From positions 496,001 to 560,000 of the forward strand of contig LT598461.1 of the NCBI GenBank assembly GCA_900074725.1: a stretch of 64,000 bases of DNA, in the 5' to 3' direction. The stretch is from Lachancea dasiensis (taxonomy: Eukaryota > Ascomycota > Saccharomycetes > Saccharomycetales > Saccharomycetaceae). This document shows positions 10,425 to 21,400 of this stretch, in pieces. Both the position numbers and the translations under genes were made by a program. A model generated the notes under the pieces. It did not search any database, was not told the DNA's origin, and saw nothing but the letters and a program-made list of their open reading frames with translations. The first letter of the stretch is position 1; every line of letters starts with the position of its first letter.

Positions 10425-11545
10425 GCGCCCATTCCAACGTTGATTGCATTGAATCAGAGGCTCAAAATATACGAGAAATCTCTAAGGTATCCTCGATTGA
10501 CAACGAATCGTTGAGAGAGGTCAATCAGTTGTTAGAGTCGCTGGAACACACTCATCGAAATGACTTGGCATTGCATCTGTACTCGACGTATTTGTTAAAG
10601 ACGCAACTTAGGGCTGCTAACCGAAAGAAATTTGCTTTGGAGACCGAGACCTACATAAAGACCCAGGTTAAAGATAATTGGACAAGTTGGCCAAATCCAT
10701 CTACTGTCATCGATCCGCAAATCGGTACTGTTTATGAAGATACAACAGCGTTGAGTAACATTGACCTGGATAAGCTAAAGCCTGGTGAGATATCTCCAAA
10801 TGCTCTACGCCATGCTTCAACCATGGTAAAGCAAGAGTTAAATGCTGTCTGGCAACAGTCAATGGCGCAAATGGCATCTGACCGTGGAGTCACTCTCGAT
10901 ATTGACAATATGACCATCCCAAACGGTGTGGCGACGGTAATAATGGACAAAATGGACCGATTCTTTAAAGGACTGCATACTACCCTGGCGTCTACAAACA
11001 AGCTTAAATTATCCCAGACAAATGGTTCTTCTCATTTGACAATATCCGAGTTACAGCACAATCAGAAACCAGTTGCGATGAATAAGAAATGCAAGCTTGA
11101 TTACAGGGATGTACTCATGCGTGGCTGCCAAATGGGGGAGGACATATATGGCATTTACATGAAGACGTTGGAGCTGTATGGAGATATACCTTTAACCTAT
11201 CGAAAAGAGGAATTCAAATTACCCAAAAGAGAACTTATGAAGTACGCGTCAAAGAAAAGGCGGACGGATGACCAGCAACCCGTGCCTAGATCGAAAAGCG
11301 GGTACATTTCCACAGAAAAATTACTGAAGCAGAATGTTTTGTCCTTTGAAAACAGGACAAAACTAAGGTCAATCCTCCATAGGCATCGCAACCATATACT
11401 CGATCAGAAAACTTTTCTTTGGGTGAAGGGCCCGACCCCCGACGATTCTGAATACACGCCGCGTGAAGCCCTAAGCATCAACGACTGGATCGTTCCGCTG
11501 GCTCGCAATCGTAGAAGGGTCGCTCGCAAAAATTTCCGCCAATAG
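10421..11545 (+). CDS. RRN9: RNA polymerase I upstream activation factor subunit Rrn9
   Basis: Rrn9 is part of the upstream activation factor that, with TBP and core factor, recruits RNA polymerase I to the rDNA promoter. The 374-residue length is near the yeast protein (365). The Rrn9 family region is near the N-terminus: LALHLYSTYLLK, a basic stretch, then WTSWPNPSTVIDPQ. The rest is mostly helical, with a basic segment LMKYASKKRR and a basic C-terminus ARNRRRVARKNFRQ. The frame is open back to a TTG at 10376; the ATG at 10421 is the first proper start. Order and strand (SCS7, URA10, RRN9, TMA23, PRP24) agree with the yeast chromosome XIII block. The 3' end overlaps the MDM1 coding end on the other strand by 75 bases. 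Confidence 0.88.
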   Translation: MSAHSNVDCIESEAQNIREISKVSSIDNESLREVNQLLESLEHTHRNDLALHLYSTYLLKTQLRAANRKKFALETETYIKTQVKDNWTSWPNPSTVIDPQIGTVYEDTTALSNIDLDKLKPGEISPNALRHASTMVKQELNAVWQQSMAQMASDRGVTLDIDNMTIPNGVATVIMDKMDRFFKGLHTTLASTNKLKLSQTNGSSHLTISELQHNQKPVAMNKKCKLDYRDVLMRGCQMGEDIYGIYMKTLELYGDIPLTYRKEEFKLPKRELMKYASKKRRTDDQQPVPRSKSGYISTEKLLKQNVLSFENRTKLRSILHRHRNHILDQKTFLWVKGPTPDDSEYTPREALSINDWIVPLARNRRRVARKNFRQ

Positions 11546-14500
11546 GATATCTAACAACGTAAAAACCAAACTTGCATTCAAATATTCATTTTGCAGCATT
11601 GCATGAATTTCGTCACTTGCCATTTTGGAGCTGGCCAGGCCAACTACTCTACCACAGGTCTCTCCGAGTAATGTCTCCAACTTTTGTTTCGCGTCTCTCC
11701 GAGTTTGGACTTGCTCCTCTCTCGTTTTTGGCGAACCCTCTTCCCCTCCCGGTAACTTTTTAAAAAAATACCCTGTACCCAAAGTTTTGAACGAATTTTG
11801 CTTGTAGCTTCCGAAATATTGTCCTCACTTGTGATTCTATCAATCAAATCTTTGACGTATTTTTCTACTGTACCCCCCAATAGCTGCTGAATGACCACTA
11901 GCAGTGCCCTACCTCTTAGCCAGCTCGAGCGCGATTTTGAGAATGCAAAAAGAGCAACAAAGAGATCGCAAATAGCTTTGATGAAGGAACCCTTTTTGGA
12001 ACTTTCTTCGTGCGATGATAGCAGATCTCGGCCACGAGAGCCAAGCCCATCAAGCTCTAATTCTTCCTCACAGGCAAGGTTGTCAAACGGCGAGCTCGCA
12101 ACTGCATTATCAAATAACTTGGATGACACAGAGTCAATCCTCGACAAAAGGTTCTTCCTATTCTCGAAATTCTCTGACGTTTCCTTTATACTAAATGCCG
12201 AATTTGTGTCTGTTAGAAACTTTCTTACGCTGATATCCTGGCAAATTTCCGGTATTGCTAGAAGGCCTCGTAGATACTTCTCGAGTTTCACAGTCCTCTC
12301 TTTGTAGAGTAATGTCTTGGAAACATGGTATATTAGCGACATTTTGACCCTTTCAGGAAAAAAGTCCTTGTTTTGCAAGTGTTTAACTAGATTTCGATAT
12401 CTCCTCTTTAGGTACGCGTTGAGTTCATAAAACTCACTATACCTGCGCGGTATGTCCCAAGAAGTGACTCTTCCATCCGAATAATGATTTACACTTATAA
12501 CATAGTACACCACTTCCTGCCCGCTTTTTGGAGAGATATCACTCAAATGAGCTTTGATACAGGTCTGACATTTTCCAAAGAGGCTATTATCATTTTCCTG
12601 TACAATGAGTTGTTCCCTCAGTAGCTCTTGTTGATGCATTTCTTTGATAACAGCTCGCTCTGACTTTCTTAGAATTCTACGCTCGGACGTGCTGTCCGTA
12701 AGGTCAGCTTTAAGCCCAAGGTGATTTAAAAGGGAGAGTTGTTTTTTTAATTTGTCGATTGATATAGTAAGTTCCGCGATTGTGTTTTTCAAAGTGTATT
12801 GGTTCAGACTGCTTACAACCAGATTCGGATCCGTGTCCTCATTAAAATCCTTTCTGGAAGCCTCGGAATTGTTCAAATAATCAGACGCATCATCTTCGCT
12901 GAAGCCCTCTAGCTCGTCCATGGAGTTATCGTCTTCAAAAAGCTTGTTCTCAAATAAACTACTGCCTTCATTTTCTCCAAACAAATTTGAAAATGATTTC
13001 CGTCCTCGAGGTTCACTTTCCCCCGCTTCACCAACAACGGGCAAGTTTCTAAATGATTTAGCTGGAGAGTCTATAACTTGGGTGAGTACTGTGGGGCTGG
13101 TCTCATTGCCCATATCTTTATAGTTGCATTGAGACCCCGTAGTCGCCTTCTGATAATCATCAGAACAGGGGAATTCGACCGTAGCAATCATACTGACAAA
13201 TTGCTGAGACAGCTTGAAATTCTGAAACGAGGTACCCAGAACATCGTACGCAAGTGTTTGTAATTGTAAAGCGCTCCTTCGGGCAGTTTGATAGAATTGA
13301 TGAGCAAGCAAGTTGTCATCTTTGCTGAGAGCATCCTGGAAAAGTTGGATATCAGACACACATTGTTCGTTTAGCGATTGCATGATAAAAAGATTTCTTC
13401 CGCTAAAGTACTCACTTGAAACTTTCACGAGACATTCAAAATCGTCATCAGATGTCATTGCCAGTTCATCGTTACTGGGATCTTCCAACGGATTTTTCAG
13501 ATCCTCAATTTTTTGCCAAAATCTCAGACACCGATACATTTTAGTATCATTGAGTTGAAGGAATTCAGAAAAATGTTCGCTGCTTAGTCTATCCTTTAAG
13601 ATATCATCCAAAGTGATAGAGCTGACGAATTTCTCAAATGAATCAATTTGTGCAGAGTTGAAGGTTATTTTTGAGGGTGGTAATTGAAACAAATTGGTTG
13701 ACAAGTACTTTAGGCGGTTCTCTATCAAGTTCAGCGCTAAAAGGAGCCGGTTGACGATAAGTGAGTCTTTCTTGTCGACTTCATTGGATTTCTTTTTTCT
13801 TAATAGTTGTAACAAAATGGAAAACTTAGCTGCCATTAAGGCTCCTTTAGTCTCTATGCTACTAACCCTTTTGAGTAGCTCCTCAAAGTTCTTGCCTCCA
13901 GCATCGCTTTCTAGAATCAGCTGATGAAGGAGTGTATCGCCCTTTGAATGCTGCTTATTATCTAACTTCTGAGGAGTACCCTCGACTTGACTGGACAATG
14001 CTGCTCGAAATTCTTTAACCTGATACCTTTCTTTCAGTAGCGTGTTAGAAACTGAAGCTATCAGTACGTTCCAATGATCAGCATCTGAAGCGATTTTTAG
14101 TATTGGGCTCAAGAGACAGCAGCCCAATATTTCTCGACCAACTACCTTTACAAATCTAGATGATAGCTCTGTTGGTGGGACAAGATTTTGAAGCAAAAAA
14201 TCCGCGTTGGCCCTGGAATAATTCTCAATGCACAGTGACAGGTTACCCGAGCCCAATGATATGGATTTGTGGATACTATATTGGCGTCCGAACTCTACGG
14301 CAATCGCAAATGAATGGTCTTCCTTCAATCGCTCTTCTGTGGTCAATGTGCCCAGCACAGTTTTGTGAGCAGCTTTGAAAGCAACAACATGCTCTGTGAT
14401 AAGAGGTAAAATCTTTAGAACAAGAAGGATTGGGAGATTGACAGTTGACAATGCCAATTGAATGTTCCGAGCCACTAAATCCAAAAGATCTTTAATTTCC

Positions 14501-14928
14501 ATCAAAAAGGGTGCGTCAAGATTGTCATCAAAAGATCCGTACCAACTCGCAACAAAATCTCTCACAATATTGTCGATGATCAGTTCCACTTCACGAGAAA
14601 TATCTTGAGATTGTGGAAAAAGGGGTCGCCTAGGTTTTGAGGAAACATGAGCCTCGTCGATATTCGTCTTCTGCGGAGGTACTCCACGTACCGTAGGATC
14701 TGGTACCACTTGAAACTCTTCTAACCATAAAAGACGCACCAGGCGAAAGAACACTGCAGATCCCAAAGCTAATAGTAAAAAGGGAATAATTTGCCATGAG
14801 GGTGTTGTAAAAGGAATGGCCACGGCAATGCTAGTGAAAATGATCTTTTGCCGTAGTTTTGAACTTGACAGATATTGGAGTACTGTTGCGAACAGAACGC
14901 AGACAATAGTTAATGAGACTCTCCACAT
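11471..14928 (-). CDS. MDM1: Mdm1-type PXA-RGS-PX-nexin_C tether; coding split between two frames
   Basis: Mdm1 is an ER membrane protein that tethers the ER to the vacuole and binds lipid droplets. The main frame (14928 to 11644, 1094 residues) has N-terminal hydrophobic segments (about 1-75), a PXA domain (about 90-290), an RGS-like domain (about 440-570), a PX domain (about 800-915, with RRYSEFYELNAYLKRRYRN) and the first part of the nexin C-terminal domain (WLRGRALLVVIQQLLGGT). After SKIRSKLW near residue 1050 the main frame loses similarity and ends in 38 unrelated residues. The conserved Mdm1 C-terminus (TCGRVVGL...HAMLQNEYLNASL) continues in the -1 frame to a TAG at 11471. The frames meet at a T7-A5 run. 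A -1 shift there gives about 1152 residues, close to the yeast 1127. Either one base is missing from the run, or the ribosome shifts, or the gene is truncated. Confidence 0.9.
11761..11767 (-). other. U-UUU-UUA heptamer at the MDM1 frame junction
   Basis: In the MDM1 reading frame the codons are ATT TTT TTA AAA AGT. This contains T TTT TTA in the phase required of a canonical -1 slippery heptamer, the type used in HIV-1 gag-pol. A one-base backward slip continues as AAA AAG TTA into the frame that encodes the conserved C-terminus. The run is also a classic place for sequencing or mutational indels. I could not see by eye a clear stem or pseudoknot just downstream. Confidence 0.5.
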
Positions 14929-15625
14929 TTAAGTGCGTCAAATTAACATGGGTTGCAGGTTTAATCTCAAGACTGTAGCGGCGCAACAGCGATTGTTGTT
15001 GGTTCGGGATACTTGTAAGCGCTTTTCTTGATTAAAGTGTTTGGTTTGTCGAGCACTATGTACGATAAGTCAAAACTATGCAGGGCAATGTGGGACGACT
15101 AAATGCTGTCATTTGAACAACTGCTCAGGAACCAAACCCTTAAACTGTACGAGGATCATCATCTGTACCTATGGAAATTTTGCCCCATAAAAAAAGAGTC
15201 TTCTGACATTGTGGTCTGTAATTTTACGAAGTTCGGGAATTAATTACCTCCGTTCACGAGAACAGCGTTCGACATGGAATAATCAATTGGGAAACATTCC
15301 CCAGAACTCGTTCGTACTTTCTAGCAATTATCTTCGTTCAAGTTCGGCTGCATGTATATAAGCTGAAGTAAAAGGTTTCAATACATGCGGCTGCGAAATT
15401 AACACTGGGAACTAGTGCTTGACTCATTTTGGATTTTGCCTGAAGCCTGGGGCTTACCAGTGTCATCCCAAAGGAGCTACTTGTCGCCATCGTTCTCCCG
15501 CATTAAGTCTCATCTTAACTTTAGGCCCTTCTTTATGCTCTTGGAACGTTTATATTTTCAATCGTCTCAATGCCAGCTTTTTTGCAGTTTTTCTATCACC
15601 TGAATGTTTTCCCTGTTCTATCAAT
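14929..15625. other. Intergenic region, MDM1 5' side to TMA23 3' side
   Basis: 697 bases with the presumed MDM1 promoter. An open frame on the plus strand reaching into 15865 exists only because it reads the complement of the Lys-rich TMA23 tail. Nothing else is recognised. Confidence 0.5.
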
Positions 15626-16291
15626 TTAAGAATTAAGTTTTCCGTTGTCTTTCTTGTCTCTCTTCTCTTTCTTGTCTTTCTTGGCTTTCTTGTCTTTCTT
15701 GTCTTTCTTCTCTTTCTTGGCTTTCTTCTCTTTCTTCTCTTTCTTGTCTTTCTTGACCTTCTGGACCTTCTTGACCTTCTTGTCTTTTTTATCATTCTTG
15801 TCCTTTTTATCTTTCTTCACCTTCTTCACCGTCTTTTCCTTACCTTTCGGCACCTCATCGCTTAAATGACGTTTTTTAGATGTTATCAGACTACTCTCCT
15901 CTTCCGAGTCTCGACGACGTTTGCTTCCATCCGTCGTCCTTACTGTCCTTACTTCACTGCTCTTACCATTTGTATCGATAGTACCCTTCAGAACTTCACC
16001 TTTCACAAACATATTATATAAAGGCGATTTGTCCTTGATTACCGTCGTGCTGTTAGCAATATTCTTCTTGAAGTTGATGTTACCGTCACTAGCTTTGCCT
16101 ATTTCCAGGTTTTTCAAGTGACCATCAAATAACGTTTCCCACCACATGTCTCCATCGTCTCCGCCCGGAGCTGAACCTAAACCTTTTTTATCCGCCTTGT
16201 GCTTGACCAATATGGGTCGTTTTAAGCCACCTGCCCTCAGAGCTTCCCCTTCAACCCAGCCATAAGATTTCAAGTAGCTCCTACTATCCAT
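15626..16291 (-). CDS. TMA23: Tma23-like nucleolar G-patch protein
   Basis: A 221-residue protein matching S. cerevisiae Tma23 (211), a nucleolar ribosome-biogenesis protein. The first ~55 residues are strongly conserved and include the G-patch-like core: SYLKSYGWVEGEALRAGGLK, then HKADKKGLGSAPGGDDGDMW. WETLFDGHLKNLEIG follows. The C-terminal third is an extreme low-complexity tract of alternating KKDKK, KKEKK and KKAKK units, a feature of nucleolar proteins. The ATG at 16291 is chosen because the family starts with MDS; a TTG six codons upstream is not a credible start. A perfect PAC motif lies 61 bases upstream. PRP24 is divergent on the other side, as in S. cerevisiae (YMR269W/YMR268C). 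Confidence 0.93.
   Translation of the reverse strand: MDSRSYLKSYGWVEGEALRAGGLKRPILVKHKADKKGLGSAPGGDDGDMWWETLFDGHLKNLEIGKASDGNINFKKNIANSTTVIKDKSPLYNMFVKGEVLKGTIDTNGKSSEVRTVRTTDGSKRRRDSEEESSLITSKKRHLSDEVPKGKEKTVKKVKKDKKDKNDKKDKKVKKVQKVKKDKKEKKEKKAKKEKKDKKDKKAKKDKKEKRDKKDNGKLNS
15640..15850. repeat. Degenerate Lys-codon repeat in TMA23 3' half
   Basis: On the plus strand this is a polypyrimidine-rich tract built from repeated TTTCTTGTC/TTTCTTCTC/TTTCTTGGC nine-base units, the complement of Lys-Asp, Lys-Glu and Lys-Ala codons in TMA23. It is an imperfect coding minisatellite that can be expected to vary in length. Confidence 0.7.
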
Positions 16292-16351
16292 TGCAGACCA
16301 AGGTAACAATATTGGGCCGCGTTAGAGCTCTGGGTATACTTGATCGACGTC

Positions 16352-16361
16352 AGCTCATCGC
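16352..16361 (-). promoter_or_regulatory. PAC motif of TMA23
   Basis: On the minus strand the sequence is GCGATGAGCT, a full match to the PAC consensus GCGATGAGMT bound by Dot6/Tod6 in ribosome-biogenesis promoters. It lies 61 bases before the TMA23 ATG, a typical distance, with an RRPE-like A-run next to it. It fits the nucleolar role of Tma23. Confidence 0.65.
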
Positions 16362-17024
16362 GTTGAAGTTTTTCAGATCGAACGTACAGCGGTAAAATTA
16401 ACGGCTACGTACCAAAGTATAATAAGATCTACGACAAAGTCTACACTCTCGAGATCAGTAATTGAGGGCTAGGTGCCAAGCAAACACATTTCAAGACTCA
16501 TTTTGTGATTGATTAAATGTCATCTTACACTTGCTCAAACTCCCAGCACCCAAATCGCCTTTTTTGTCTTGTGCGTTTTCGATAAATCACTCTAATAACA
16601 CTCGGTATCAATATGGATGCTGCATAAGTCACTCCGGGACAAAATAACTTGATCGCTTTGCTCAATGCTTTGTTTTTTGCACCCAGCTGTAAAACTACCG
16701 GCGGAAGTTAGCGTCAAAACTATTGAGTCTGTTAGGCTGCTCCTTCTCGTATTCGAGGGACATCAAGGATTCTGGTGAATTGTGCCAGCATCAATAGTAG
16801 ATGACTCGTTAAATTCATCGTTCAACTTTTCTATGGACAGTGCGATTAGAAACACTTGGATTATCACTTTAAATAATTCTGTCATAATCTCGGTTTCCTA
16901 TCATGAAAGTCGATACTTGCCAAGCGACACTATGTCAATACCACTCGGTAGAGCTCTTGATATAAGCTATCATACATTGCTACCATTGGATCCAATACTG
17001 ACGCTGTCATCACCACAAAGCTTA

Positions 17025-17032
17025 GTCACGTG
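17025..17032 (+). promoter_or_regulatory. GTCACGTG Cbf1-type site upstream of PRP24
   Basis: A perfect RTCACRTG (CDEI-like) match 80 bases before the PRP24 ATG. No CDEII or CDEIII follows, so it is read as a promoter site and not a centromere element. Confidence 0.45.
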
Positions 17033-17111
17033 TGCGTTTAATATTTGTGCGCAGCGCTCGGAGCTGGACAGTTCGTTAATGTGGTAATGTCATCCCAAGA
17101 AAGGCATCGGC

Positions 17112-18410
17112 ATGAAGAGGCCAAGTTCCTCTGTCAATGCAGTGGAGGCTAAACGGGCTAATCAAGCCAGCAAAAGGAATCGAGAGACTTGTACCGTACT
17201 GGCAAGTAACTTGCCTTTGAACTACAATTTTTCGAAAGTACGAAAACTATTTGGAGCATGCGGAGAGATTGAGCACATAGACTTGCAAAAAAGTGCTACC
17301 GGTGATACCAGGATAGCGCGAATTGAATTCAAAGATTATAACGATGTTCTTACCGCTCTGACGAAGTCGCATAAGTCTCTTGGCGGAAGGGAAATAATAG
17401 TTGTTCCAATAGAAAATTGTACATTATGGGTAACGAACTTCCCACCTAGTTTCGACGAAAACGATCTTCGCCGCTTATTTGGCGAATCCGGTGGTACTGT
17501 TATGAGTGTACGCTTGCCTTCGCTTAGGTACGACTCGCATAGACGATTTGCATTCATTGACATGGCATCGGAAAATGAAGCTACCCAAGTCTTGAACCAA
17601 CTCCATGATTCGTGTATCGAAAAGTACAGACTTGTTGTAAAACTATCACAACCTTCGATGGCTGTCAAAAGGACGGATTCAGCCCTGCTAGAGAAGAGAC
17701 AAGTACTAGTAAAAAATCTAAACCAGTTCAAGGTTATTAAGCAGAGGATTGAAGAAGAGTTCGGTCGTTTTGGAGAAATAGAAAAGGTCACCATTCCAGA
17801 GCCTCAACAGGACATTGGTTCAAAGAGTGAGGATATTAAAGTGAATAAGGGCTTCGCTTTCATCGATTTCTCGCAGCTGCAATCGGCTCAGCAATCACTG
17901 GAGCTGAATGGAAAGGAGTTCGAAGGGACTACGATTGAGGTAACAATCGCAGATAAGAAGGCTTTTCTTGAAAGAAAGGCCATAAAGCGTCTTTTTGCAA
18001 AAAATGGTGCGATGGAAAATGTCTTAAGTTTATATCCTCTTGATGATAGGACCTCCATCACGCAACTACAAAATTTCATTGTTGATCAATCCAAAGTCAA
18101 AAAAACTGACATCAAGGAGATTTATTTGGCATATGACCATCACGGTGCGCTGGTTGTCACCAAAGATGCCTCTTCTGCAGCCCGGATCAGGCTAGGTGTC
18201 TCTGGCGCTAAGTTTGGTAAAAGGATAATACGATGCGGAAGTGCCAAAGAATTGCAAGGTCATAAACCAGCTGCCGCTTCCGCTTCAACCGGCAGCTCTA
18301 AAATTTTGGAAGAGAGTCAAAGAGATGAATCGGTACACGATCGGTCAATTGATGCTCCGACTAAGAAAATGACGAATGACGATTTCAGAAAGATGTTTTT
18401 GGGAGTCTAA
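17112..18410 (+). CDS. PRP24: U6 snRNP RRM protein Prp24
   Basis: Prp24 binds U6 snRNA and promotes its annealing to U4 during spliceosome assembly and recycling. The 432-residue protein is close to the yeast length (444). Successive RRMs are visible: RRM1 from about residue 25 (VLASNLPLNYNFSKVRKLFG), RRM2 from about 100 (LWVTNFPPSFDENDLRRLFG with RRFAFIDM as RNP1), RRM3 from about 195 (VLVKNLNQF with KGFAFIDF as RNP1), then a degenerate RRM4. The extreme C-terminus TNDDFRKMFLGV is the SNFFL-box that contacts the Lsm2-8 ring. The ATG at 17112 is the first in frame. Its stop is only 35 bases from the NUP188 stop on the opposite strand. Confidence 0.96.
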   Translation: MKRPSSSVNAVEAKRANQASKRNRETCTVLASNLPLNYNFSKVRKLFGACGEIEHIDLQKSATGDTRIARIEFKDYNDVLTALTKSHKSLGGREIIVVPIENCTLWVTNFPPSFDENDLRRLFGESGGTVMSVRLPSLRYDSHRRFAFIDMASENEATQVLNQLHDSCIEKYRLVVKLSQPSMAVKRTDSALLEKRQVLVKNLNQFKVIKQRIEEEFGRFGEIEKVTIPEPQQDIGSKSEDIKVNKGFAFIDFSQLQSAQQSLELNGKEFEGTTIEVTIADKKAFLERKAIKRLFAKNGAMENVLSLYPLDDRTSITQLQNFIVDQSKVKKTDIKEIYLAYDHHGALVVTKDASSAARIRLGVSGAKFGKRIIRCGSAKELQGHKPAAASASTGSSKILEESQRDESVHDRSIDAPTKKMTNDDFRKMFLGV

Positions 18411-18445
18411 TAAACTGCATTATATATATAACACGTATTAGCTTT

Positions 18446-21400
18446 CTATAAAATAGTTTCATGCAAAGGTGACGAAAGGCTTTGATTCAAATTTTTGAGG
18501 CTGATTGTGATGGCTTTCACATAATTTGCTCTAGCATCATCATCTTCTAAGATACGCTGCTCCTCGAGGGTTGTCGCCACTATTCTTGAATTCAAATACT
18601 TGGGGTGGGTCAAAAGATGTTTGAAAGAATAACTTAGTTCTTTTCTTTCGGTGTCGGTGTCTAGCCCTGGGAATAATTCGTACACAACCTCACCACTAAC
18701 AGCTTTGGTTCGTATATTTGAGTCTGTCAAGTAATTTTGATAGTCCAGAGTATTCAAGATTCCCTGCATAGTTATCAATTGTGAAGTCTCCTTAACTGCC
18801 GCTTTAGAGACTGACAGAGAAGAATCGGACCACTGTGAAATTGAGTAACTGACCTGGGTGTAAAAGTAGGAAAGGAATAGGCAGCATTCGGGCAATACTT
18901 TCTTTCCAAATCTACTAAGTAGCTGTAGCATGATTGTCAAAAGGCCGTCGGACCATAGAGCGTGTAATTTGGGCTGTATATCAGCTGTCACCTTTCCTTG
19001 CTGAATGGCCACAGAAATGGGGCTCTCCAAGATAACAGAGAACAGGTCGTTGCCAAGCAGTCTTTCGGCCACGGACCCTACAGAGCAAAGTTCGGTCAAA
19101 AAGGTCAGTGATAAATCGCAAAGAACTGGTTCTTCTTCAATATTTAGAAGATGTGAACTTGAGTAGACATTGAGGATGGCTTTGATTGTACCCACTTCGT
19201 TGATGGACGAAGCCAGTATTAGCTCAAAGTCACTTGGCGGATGAAGATTCTTGACTTTAGTGAACAGCGAAAGAAGCAATAGAAGATCTTGTATCTTATC
19301 CGCTAAATTTGGAATGACAGGCTTCTTCCCGTGTGACACTGACTGGTTGATTTCAGAGAGTATATTTGACATTATCAAATTTACACCGTGGCCAAAAGTT
19401 AACTCAAAAAATTCAAGTAAGCAATTTGACACCGACTCGGCGAATAACTTCCCATCTTTCACCAGAGAGCAAATAATTATTACTATCCGAATCAACGGCC
19501 TGTAGTAAGAATATTTGAAAGGCTGTGCAACGCTATTCAAGTAATTGACCTCTTTTGACTTCATCATACCAGCCGCACAGAATAACAGGCCCTTCAATTT
19601 ATCATCTGGGATCTTTCTGTTTGTTTGGAGGCATGAATAGAGAATGTAAAAAGCTAGTTCAATCTTGGTCAAATAAACATCCCGGAAAATAGACGCATCA
19701 ATACCAATTAAGGAATCAGGCTCCAGTAATTCATGTGCAATTTCCAAGTAGGTGTCATTCAATGGTGTAGGTGTTCTCCGAATAAATGATGTGAGTAAAG
19801 CCCCCCATGATTTACAGGCGGATATTTGATACGTTATGAAATGTAGGGAGCTTGAAGCTGACATAACCTCGTTTCTGAAACCTGGTGTATTATGCGACCC
19901 GACCCACCTCTCATCTGATCCGAAAAATTGATCCATAAGAGGTATGTCAAAAAAACTAGATTGAAATGATCTGCTCGAACGTAGCAGGAGTGAGGATGTG
20001 AACATTGATAAGTCCAACTCTGGCCAGTATGCTTTGAATTTTACTTGCAGAGAGCGCTGCAGCTGTTTATCATATCCATCGATATGAAATATTTTCTTCA
20101 CCATAACCGCAAGATTAGGCTTGTTCAAGACTGTCATGAGAAGTTCGTTATCGGCAGTTGATGTAAATAGAGCCAAGGCGAGAATTTCAGCAACTCTAGA
20201 AAGCACCCTATACTGGTTGGACAGTTGTACAACGTTTTCCTTTGACTTATCTGTTTCTTTATCATCGTTCAAACTCAAAGTCCCAAATGATTCTAACCTC
20301 TTAACAAGAATAGTAATGAGTTTGGAATCGTTTTCGTAGCCTGTAGCAGCGGTCCAGGTATTGAAGGCATACGCTATAGCGTCGAGCAATTGAGAACTGA
20401 CAGCCTCTGACAGCTTGTCTAATTTCAAAGAATTATCTTTCAAAATCCTTAGCAGCGAGTTAGATGGTAGAACCTCACCTTCGGCATTTTTGGCCTTCTC
20501 CGTTGTACATACTAATTTGCCGGTGAGGAATAAAATAGCTAGACCATCCTGCTTGCCCTCCATTATGGATGAAAAGAAGCTGTACAGGCTCTTAGCCAAA
20601 TTTGAGTTTATTAAAGGCCCTTTCAGGTCGTAGGCCACGCAGTTAAGCAGCAATCTCGAGTTGTCTTGTCCCAAGTAGGAAAGCAATGAGGGTGGCTCCA
20701 TCTTCCATGGGGCCCGCACTAGATGCGTGAGAAGTCTCGTGACATGAACACATTGGTCCCAATAACAAGCGTAGATGTTAACCAAATTAGCGGATGATGA
20801 GTAAATGCATCTCTCTAATGCTGAAGGAGGATTTTTTAGAAGTGACCTCACCGATATAAGAAGGTTGGCAAGATCGAAGCTTTGCTCAATCAACTGAGAG
20901 TACAAGGAGGCAAATGGTAAACTGTTACGGGCTAGTGCACCATCAGTGTTAATAGAAATCAAAATCGTAATCAAGGAATTGACGGTCCTGCTGTCTAGCC
21001 GCGATGAGTTCAAGAAAGCGTCGATAATAACTTGCGCAGATTCAGCTAAGACTTTAGTTACTTTCCTTTCCGGAGGAGAAGATGGATCAACCCCATAAAC
21101 CGCGTAAAGAACCTTAGTAAATAACGAGGTTAATAGCTGTCCAATCTCTAAACGCTGCCGTTGATAAGAATAGCTCTGAAATTGAAATCCTTCGTAAATT
21201 CGAACCATATGCGTCATTAGTTTGCCAAAGATTTCTTTTTTCATTCTTTCGGGAAATGTCTCCTCAATACTCAGTGATTCTGAAATCAAGCAGTTCGTTA
21301 ATTTTATCAGCAAGAGAGTCGATTCAAAATCGGCTGAAGCACGCCCCATACTGTCTAAGACTGATACAGCTAAGCTTTCCTTCCCATTCCTGTCAATCAG

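Larger units (their letters stand above)
16292..17111. other. Divergent TMA23/PRP24 intergenic region
   Basis: 820 bases of presumed promoter. It holds a PAC motif near TMA23 and a GTCACGTG site near PRP24. A 101-codon open frame at 16782-17087 begins with GTG and resembles nothing known; I treat it as chance. Confidence 0.5.

Noticed and set aside
11690-11790. An intron as explanation of the MDM1 frame change
   Set aside because: No TACTAAC-like branch site and no good 5' splice site on the minus strand in the interval; the frame change falls on a homopolymer run instead.
15419-15865. 148-codon hydrophobic ORF opposite TMA23
   Set aside because: Its Leu/Phe-rich sequence is just the complement of Lys codons of TMA23.
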